Assembly (NCBI RefSeq): GCF_003431325.1
Contig: NZ_CP010515.1
Location: 186,001-250,000, forward strand
From: Acidilobus sp. 7A
GTDB taxonomy: Archaea; Thermoproteota; Thermoprotei_A; Sulfolobales; Acidilobaceae
Length of the DNA stretch: 64,000 nt
Reading direction: 5' to 3'
The notes under the pieces are model-generated. The model saw only the letters and a program-made list of their open reading frames with translations. It made no database searches and was not told the origin of the DNA. This document shows positions 59,448-64,000 of this stretch, in pieces (positions within the stretch are counted from its first letter, which is position 1; the number at the start of each line of letters is the position of its first letter). Made by a program: the position numbers and the translations under genes.

Positions 59448-60074
59448 CTACCTTCCCTTAGACCTCTCCCTGACGCAGCGGCCGAGGCCCTTGGCGATCT
59501 GAATCAGTATCCAGAGCGAGGCGCCCACGTCGGGGTCCCTCAGCCTGTACCCCATCCCAAGGGCCCCGTAGCGCCTCTCCTCGGTGACGTCGACCCTGCC
59601 CAGGGCCGTTATGGAGCACCTGGCCAGGTCCTGAAGGGCGTTCTGGGCGTTAGCTATGTCGTCGGCCGAGACCTTTGAGACTCCGTAGCTTACGGACGCC
59701 AGCAGGGCCAGGAGCCTCATAAGCGCTGGATCCGTGGCCGCCGCGAGGAAGGACTCCTCTGCCTTGTCCGCGAGGTAGGACAGCATGCCGAGGATGCCGC
59801 TCCTCTTGAGTTTGACTACAGCCTCCACGAGCTCTACCAGGGCGAGTGTCCCCACGTCAACGTTTGGGGGAGGCGGGAGCTCAGGCAGCGCCGGCTTAGG
59901 GGGCTGCGCTGCCTGAGGCGCTGGGGGCTTCGCCGCGGGGGCCGCCTGGGGCTTAGCGGCCTGCTGGGCGGCTGGCTGCTGTTGCTGGGCCGCCTGGGGG
60001 CCCTGCTGCGCCTTCTGGCCCGCGCCCTGCGGCTGGGGCTTTGTGGGCTGCCCTGCGCTGGGCTGGCTTGACAA
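59448..60074 (-). CDS. DUF1641-like helical protein with Gln/Ala/Pro-rich N terminus
   Basis: 208 residues. The first ~70 are low-complexity (Q, A, P and K runs), probably disordered. The rest is helical: VELVEAVVKLKRSGILGMLSYL and DPALMRLLALLASVSYGVSK resemble DUF1641 proteins, which in archaea often go with formate dehydrogenase or other redox enzymes; none is next to it here. The stop lies directly after the TnpB right end, so the insertion may have set the present 3' border. Confidence 0.6.
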   Translation of the reverse strand: MSSQPSAGQPTKPQPQGAGQKAQQGPQAAQQQQPAAQQAAKPQAAPAAKPPAPQAAQPPKPALPELPPPPNVDVGTLALVELVEAVVKLKRSGILGMLSYLADKAEESFLAAATDPALMRLLALLASVSYGVSKVSADDIANAQNALQDLARCSITALGRVDVTEERRYGALGMGYRLRDPDVGASLWILIQIAKGLGRCVRERSKGR

Positions 60075-60344
60075 GCTCCCTTTTCACCGGCTGGGCGCGG
60101 CCCGCCTAGAAATTTATGTCTAAGGGCCTTGCGCTCATTAGATTCTAACCAAACAGGCCGCTAACTCTTAACCCACCGGAGGCACGCGTAGCCATCATGC
60201 CTCCCCACGTGGAGATCTCCTGCCGCGTCATTAGGCCGAAGGCTGCCCATAAGCCCACTAGGAATACCCTGGTGACAGACGACCCTGAAGCATGGGGGAT
60301 TTAAAATTTCTGTGAGCGCCCCGGCCTGCCCCTTAAAATGCCGC
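60075..60344. other. Non-coding stretch between DUF1641-like gene and ABC operon
   Basis: About 270 bp. It has a promoter-like AAATTTATGTCTAAG/TAGATTCTAA zone near 60110-60145 for the leftward gene and an AT-rich ATTTAAAATTTC at 60299-60310 just after the ABC ATPase stop. A 35-codon frame (ATG 60197 to TAA 60304) exists on the plus strand without a well-placed ribosome site. I see nothing else. Confidence 0.35.
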
Positions 60345-61436
60345 TCAGGACGAGGCGGCCTCTACTCTCTTCCCGGTGGCCGGGTCGAAGAGGACGAGCG
60401 ACCCTGGGCGCACGGTGAAGGAGACCTTGTCGCCCCTGTTGACCTGCATCGTGGACGGGTAGAGGATCCTCAGGAGCGTCCCGTCGCCAACATCAACGTG
60501 AACCACTGTGTAGGCCCCAACCCTCTCGATCATTGAGACGACGCCCCTTAGGTCGCCCTCCCCAACAACTGCGTCCTCCGGCCTGAAGCCGAAGGTCACG
60601 TCCTGGCCCTCCTTAACTGACCCCCTGTAGCTGCTCGGCAGGGGCAGCTTCAGCTCGCCCTTCTTTGAAACTATGTAGCCCTCCCTCACCGTGCCCTCGA
60701 GCACGTTCATGGGTGGGTTGCCGACGAACGAGGCCACCCAGGTGTTCCTGGGCCTCCTGTAGACCTCCATAGGGTCGCCGAAGTCCTGTATTACGCCGTC
60801 GTGCAGCACTGCGAGCTTGGTCGCCAGGGACAGGGCCTCAACCTGGTCGTGCGTGACGTAGACTATGGTGGTGCCCAGCTCCTTGTGAAGCTGTTTGAGC
60901 TCCTCCCTCGCGTACACCCTGACTATGGCGTCAAGGTTTGCCATGGGCTCGTCCATCAGCAGTATGTCGGCCCCCTTGACGAGGGCCTTGGCTATGGCCA
61001 CCCTCTGCCTCTGGCCGCCGCTGAGCTCTGAGGGCTTCTTGCTCAGTATGTCGCCTATCCTCAGCATCTCAGCGACCTTCTTGACCTGGGCGTCTATCTC
61101 CTGTTTAGGCCTGTGCATGAGCTTAAGCGGGAAGGCTATGTTGTCGTAGACGCTCATGAAGGGGTAGATGGCGTAGCTCTGGAACACCATGGCCACGTTC
61201 CTCTCCCTGGGCGGCAGGTCGTCAACAAGCTCACCCCTGAGGTAGACATGCCCCTTGTCCTGTCTCAGCAGGCCAGCTATAACCCTTAGCAGAGTCGTCT
61301 TGCCCTCGCCCGAGGGGCCTAGGACCACCACCAGCTCACCCTTGTCGACGCTCATGCTGAGGCCCCTCAGGGGGGTCACCGTGACGCCCTTCGTCTTGTA
61401 CGTCTTCCAGATGTCCTCAAGCTTTATGTACTCCAA
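60345..61436 (-). CDS. ABC transporter ATP-binding protein, MalK/UgpC type
   Basis: 363 residues. Walker A is VVVLGPSGEGKTTLLR, signature LSGGQRQRVAIAKALV, Walker B DILLMDEPMANLD and the switch His in VIYVTHDQVEA. The C-terminal TOBE/MOP-like domain (VTFGFRPEDAVVGEG) is typical of sugar-importer ATPases (CUT1). It powers the two permeases encoded just upstream (61474-63267) and might also serve other importers that lack an ATPase. Confidence 0.93.
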   Translation of the reverse strand: MEYIKLEDIWKTYKTKGVTVTPLRGLSMSVDKGELVVVLGPSGEGKTTLLRVIAGLLRQDKGHVYLRGELVDDLPPRERNVAMVFQSYAIYPFMSVYDNIAFPLKLMHRPKQEIDAQVKKVAEMLRIGDILSKKPSELSGGQRQRVAIAKALVKGADILLMDEPMANLDAIVRVYAREELKQLHKELGTTIVYVTHDQVEALSLATKLAVLHDGVIQDFGDPMEVYRRPRNTWVASFVGNPPMNVLEGTVREGYIVSKKGELKLPLPSSYRGSVKEGQDVTFGFRPEDAVVGEGDLRGVVSMIERVGAYTVVHVDVGDGTLLRILYPSTMQVNRGDKVSFTVRPGSLVLFDPATGKRVEAASS

Positions 61437-61473
61437 GCCTGCTCCCCCTCCAGCCTAGCCCCTGCATAAAATA

Positions 61474-62373
61474 TCACTTTATGCCTGCCAGGCTGCTGTA
61501 CGCCCTGGTCATCATCCTCTGCGACACAAGGAAGAGCGCCATTAGCGGTATCCCCATCAGGACCGCGCCAGCGGCGAATATGTTGTAGTTGGGGGCTGAG
61601 GCGTAGTTGTAGAGGCCAGCAAGGTAGTAGAGGCCGAGCATGGCGGTCCACTGGTTTGAATTTGTACCTATGAAGGCGTAGGCCGTGGCGTAATCCATGT
61701 AGGCTCCCAGGAAGCCTAGCAGGGCAGTCAGTGCCACGATAGGCATAGCCATCCTGAACACTATCCTTATGAAGACCCCAAAGCGGGAGAGGCCGTCGAC
61801 CATTGCCGCGTCCTCGTAGTCGGGCGGTATGGAGTCTATGGCTAGCTTGGCCAGGAAAGCAGCGAAGACGGCCGTGCCAGGCGTGTAGGCGAGAACGAGC
61901 CCATAGTAGTTGAGCAGCCTGAGCTGAGCGAAGAGGAGGTAGAGGGGGACCGTGGTGGCGGTGACGGGCAGGAACGTGATTATGTAGGTGAATGTTGCCA
62001 GCGTCTTCTTGGCTGGCATGTCAAGTCTTGAGAGGCCGTAGCCGGCCAGCATCGCAAGCGCTATTGAGAGCAGCGAGGTGGCCGCCGCCAGCATTATGCT
62101 GTGAGCCACCCACAGCGGGAAGTCGGGGGCCTTTATCGACGGTATGAACCTGCCGAAGAGCAGCTCCCTGTAGGCCTGCAGGGTCACCTGGGTGGGCACC
62201 AGGTCCTTTATCGAGACAGCCAGCAGCCTCGTGACGTGGCTGAAGGACAACATTATAACGTAGTATATTGGCATTATGGCCCATATTGCCACCACTATGA
62301 GCACGAGGTACGATATGCCAAGCCTGAGGGCCTTGTATGCCAGCCTCCTTGACCTGCCCTTCAATTCTACCAC
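61474..62373 (-). CDS. ABC sugar transporter permease, MalG type
   Basis: 299 residues, six TM helices. The EAA motif is YEDAAMVDGLSRFGVFIRIVFRMAMP. It pairs with the MalF-type permease, whose stop is 4 nt away. Channel subunit of a CUT1 importer for mono- or oligosaccharides. Length is normal. Confidence 0.92.
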   Translation of the reverse strand: MVELKGRSRRLAYKALRLGISYLVLIVVAIWAIMPIYYVIMLSFSHVTRLLAVSIKDLVPTQVTLQAYRELLFGRFIPSIKAPDFPLWVAHSIMLAAATSLLSIALAMLAGYGLSRLDMPAKKTLATFTYIITFLPVTATTVPLYLLFAQLRLLNYYGLVLAYTPGTAVFAAFLAKLAIDSIPPDYEDAAMVDGLSRFGVFIRIVFRMAMPIVALTALLGFLGAYMDYATAYAFIGTNSNQWTAMLGLYYLAGLYNYASAPNYNIFAAGAVLMGIPLMALFLVSQRMMTRAYSSLAGIK

Positions 62374-62376
62374 CCC

Positions 62377-63267
62377 TCACGTTATGCCCTCCAGGACGCC
62401 TGTGAACTTCATGACCACCACCGCCAGCACTATGGTTATCACCGTTGAGATTATTGACAGCGCCGCGGCGACGCCGTAGTTGTTATAAGAGAACGCCTGC
62501 TGATAGGCGTAGACTATGAATGTCTCAGTCGATATGCCGGGCCCGCCGCTCGTCAGGACGTATATGGGGTAGAAGTTGTTCCAGGTGAAGACGAAGCTGG
62601 TTATGAAGACGAACGCTATGGTCTTCCTCAGCGAGGGCACAGTTATCCTGAGGAACTTGGTGAGGGCGCCGGCCCCGTCCACGTCAGCTATCTCGTAGAG
62701 CTCGGCTGGTATGCTCTGGAGCCCCGAGTAGAAGACCGTCATGTAGTAGGGGAAGCTGAGCCAGAGGTTGGTTATTATGAGCTCGGCCCATGCGTCGCCC
62801 ACCGACTGAAGCGCGTTAATCGTCGGCAGGTGGAGGGAGGGGAGGACGTACCTGTTCATGAAGCCGTAGGGGTAGACCCACATGCCCTGCCAGACCAGGA
62901 GCGATATGAAGCCTGGGAAGGCCCAGGGCAGTATAAGTATGGCGTAAAAGAAGGACTTGCCCCTCAGGTCCCTCTGGTTAAGTATTAGCGCCAGCGCGAA
63001 GCCGAGGGCCATCATTGGGATCAGGCTCCCAAGGGTCCAGATGACCTCGTTTATCAGCAGCGTCGATATGTAGTGCTGCCTCAGCGCAAGCACGTAGTTG
63101 AACGCGCCCACGAACCTGTACGTGTGCCTGAAGAAGTTCACCAGGTTCATGTTAGTGAATGACACGTACGTGGAGTAGAGCAGGGGGTACAGGAACAGGA
63201 AGAGCACGGCAGCGAAGAGGGGCAGAAAATAAATAAAACCCTCAAGTTTGTCGCGAGCGCTTGGCAT
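62377..63267 (-). CDS. ABC sugar transporter permease, MalF type
   Basis: 296 residues, six TM helices (FIYFLPLFAAVLFLFLYPLL at the N terminus). The EAA motif is LYEIADVDGAGALTKFLRITVPSL. It shows the usual order binding protein, MalF, MalG, MalK in one operon. The gap to the binding-protein gene is 13 nt. Confidence 0.92.
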   Translation of the reverse strand: MPSARDKLEGFIYFLPLFAAVLFLFLYPLLYSTYVSFTNMNLVNFFRHTYRFVGAFNYVLALRQHYISTLLINEVIWTLGSLIPMMALGFALALILNQRDLRGKSFFYAILILPWAFPGFISLLVWQGMWVYPYGFMNRYVLPSLHLPTINALQSVGDAWAELIITNLWLSFPYYMTVFYSGLQSIPAELYEIADVDGAGALTKFLRITVPSLRKTIAFVFITSFVFTWNNFYPIYVLTSGGPGISTETFIVYAYQQAFSYNNYGVAAALSIISTVITIVLAVVVMKFTGVLEGIT

Positions 63268-63280
63268 TAAGCTCCCCGCC

Positions 63281-64000
63281 TCAGTACCTTGAGGCAGGGA
63301 GCTCTGGCACGGTTAAAACTTCACTTGGCGTTATGGGGACAGGGCTTAGGAGGCCGGCGCTCTGCAGCGCGCTTATGAAGGCCTGCTCCATGCCCTGCGC
63401 CGCCTGCTCGGCGTTTATCTTCCCGGCGAAGAACTCGCTGGCGTACTGGTGGAACGAGTTCCAGTAGTAGGACATCTGCGGTATGTTGGGGAACTTCTGG
63501 CCGTGCTGGCTCTGCTCAAGTATCCCCTTTATGACCTGGTGCAGGCAGGCGAGCGTGGTGTTGCTAGTAGGCGCGCTCAGGTTCTGCATGGCGGCGTTGT
63601 AGGCGCTGTTAAGCGCAGGTATGTCGCCTGCGTACTTGAAGAGGTCGTACTCGTTGCTGTAGTTCGTCATGAACTCTATGAAGAGCAGGGCCGCGTGTAG
63701 CGTGGCGTTCCACTGGCTCGCGGGCACGCCGTTGGCCTGCTCAGTAGTTATTGACCAGCCCATGCTCCCTATGAATGGCGTCGCGTAGAGGCCCGTGCTG
63801 CTAACCACGGGCAGCGGGGCAGCCCCCAGGTTGCATCCCAGGGCCTTGAAGTAGGGCATGAGGTCCCAGGGGCCGTCGAATATTATGGCGGCCTTGTTCT
63901 CCATGAACAGCTGGCCCTCGACGCCCCCGGCCCCAGTGCTAGAGGCAAGGTAGTTTACCTTAAGGTCGTAGGTCAGGTTGTACCAGAAGTTGAGGGCGTT
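63281..64000 (-). CDS. Family 1 extracellular sugar-binding protein, C-terminal part
   Basis: 240 residues are visible and the frame stays open to the window edge, so the N terminus with the signal peptide lies beyond 64000. NALNFWYNLTYDLKVNYLA...FMENKAAIIFDGPWDLMPYF is the hinge region of MalE/family 1 binding proteins, followed by PFIGSMGWSITTEQANGVP and AALLFIEFMTNYSNE. It delivers sugar to the permeases downstream. No C-terminal TM is present, unlike the family 5 protein, so anchoring should be N-terminal. Confidence 0.9.
   Translation of the reverse strand, partial: NALNFWYNLTYDLKVNYLASSTGAGGVEGQLFMENKAAIIFDGPWDLMPYFKALGCNLGAAPLPVVSSTGLYATPFIGSMGWSITTEQANGVPASQWNATLHAALLFIEFMTNYSNEYDLFKYAGDIPALNSAYNAAMQNLSAPTSNTTLACLHQVIKGILEQSQHGQKFPNIPQMSYYWNSFHQYASEFFAGKINAEQAAQGMEQAFISALQSAGLLSPVPITPSEVLTVPELPASRY

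Noticed and set aside
60197-60304. 35-codon plus-strand ORF before the ABC operon
   Set aside because: No well-spaced ribosome site, no homologue known to me, and length within chance for this G+C.

Overview
The window looks like a chromosome segment of a hyperthermophilic, probably acidophilic crenarchaeon (Thermoproteota). An Acidilobus-like organism is my inference. The grounds are a G+C-rich sequence, Arg coded mostly by AGG and Ile by ATA, frequent GTG and TTG starts, short AT-rich TATA boxes (TTTAAA or TTATAA type) close to start codons, archaeal-type enzymes (class I FBP aldolase of the DhnA family, EndA, TruD, GPN GTPase, tricorn-factor-like M1 peptidase), dolichol-linked glycosylation enzymes, and a coiled-coil S-layer protein with many N-X-S/T sites. 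Genes are dense, with many 4-nt overlaps.

Layout. 1-1229: end of a thiolase and its DUF35 partner. 1288-4573: a secreted nucleoside-phosphorylase-like gene cut in two by a complete IS607-type transposon (2072-4030). 4760-7223: aldolase, PfkB kinase and UbiX. 7231-12917: PIN-like protein, DUF47, EndA, Cys-rich protein, cation efflux protein, ProC, GNAT, GPN GTPase. 13097-16417: aldo/keto reductase, MFS transporter, and a mosaic pseudogene built from the 3' end of lutB and a second aldo/keto reductase. 16418-20048: YeeE/YedE sulfur transporter and LutB/LutA-like redox proteins. 20120-26788: RHH/wHTH protein, ferritin-like VIT protein, Nudix, S9 and M1 peptidases. 26961-29827: two divergent surface proteins. 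29836-32083: sulfate activation (ATP sulfurylase and APS kinase), each next to a small ribbon-helix-helix protein, around a 20-bp palindrome. 33061-39317: a Dpp/Opp-type importer without ATPase genes, plus a Gfo/Idh/MocA oxidoreductase. 39878-46259: cell-surface glycan genes (Alg14/13- or Agl24-like, epimerase, two GT2 enzymes, DPAGT1/AglH-like). 46455-49357: SfsA, a NifX-like protein and a phosphodiesterase. 49519-57355: an S-layer/surface-protein operon. 57628-59441: truD and tRNA-Trp(CCA), the latter flanked by remnants of an IS200/605-type end. 59448-64000: DUF1641-like protein and a sugar-type ABC importer that runs off the window.

Most notable. (1) The IS607 insertion is resolved to its GG crossover dinucleotides. 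Its TnpB has lost the zinc-ribbon cysteines and apparently the RuvC-II Glu, and it borrows its stop codon from host DNA. (2) A roughly 230-300 bp structured repeat occurs twice (39461-39761 and 57392-57621), each copy upstream of a secreted-protein gene. Each carries a small ORF kept in frame despite an indel. (3) The sulfate-activation locus has a palindromic divergent promoter and two RHH proteins. (4) Two genes (sat and a surface protein) appear frameshifted near their N termini, either real or from sequence error. (5) There is a recombinant lutB/aldo-keto-reductase pseudogene. No CRISPR array, rRNA or replication origin was seen.
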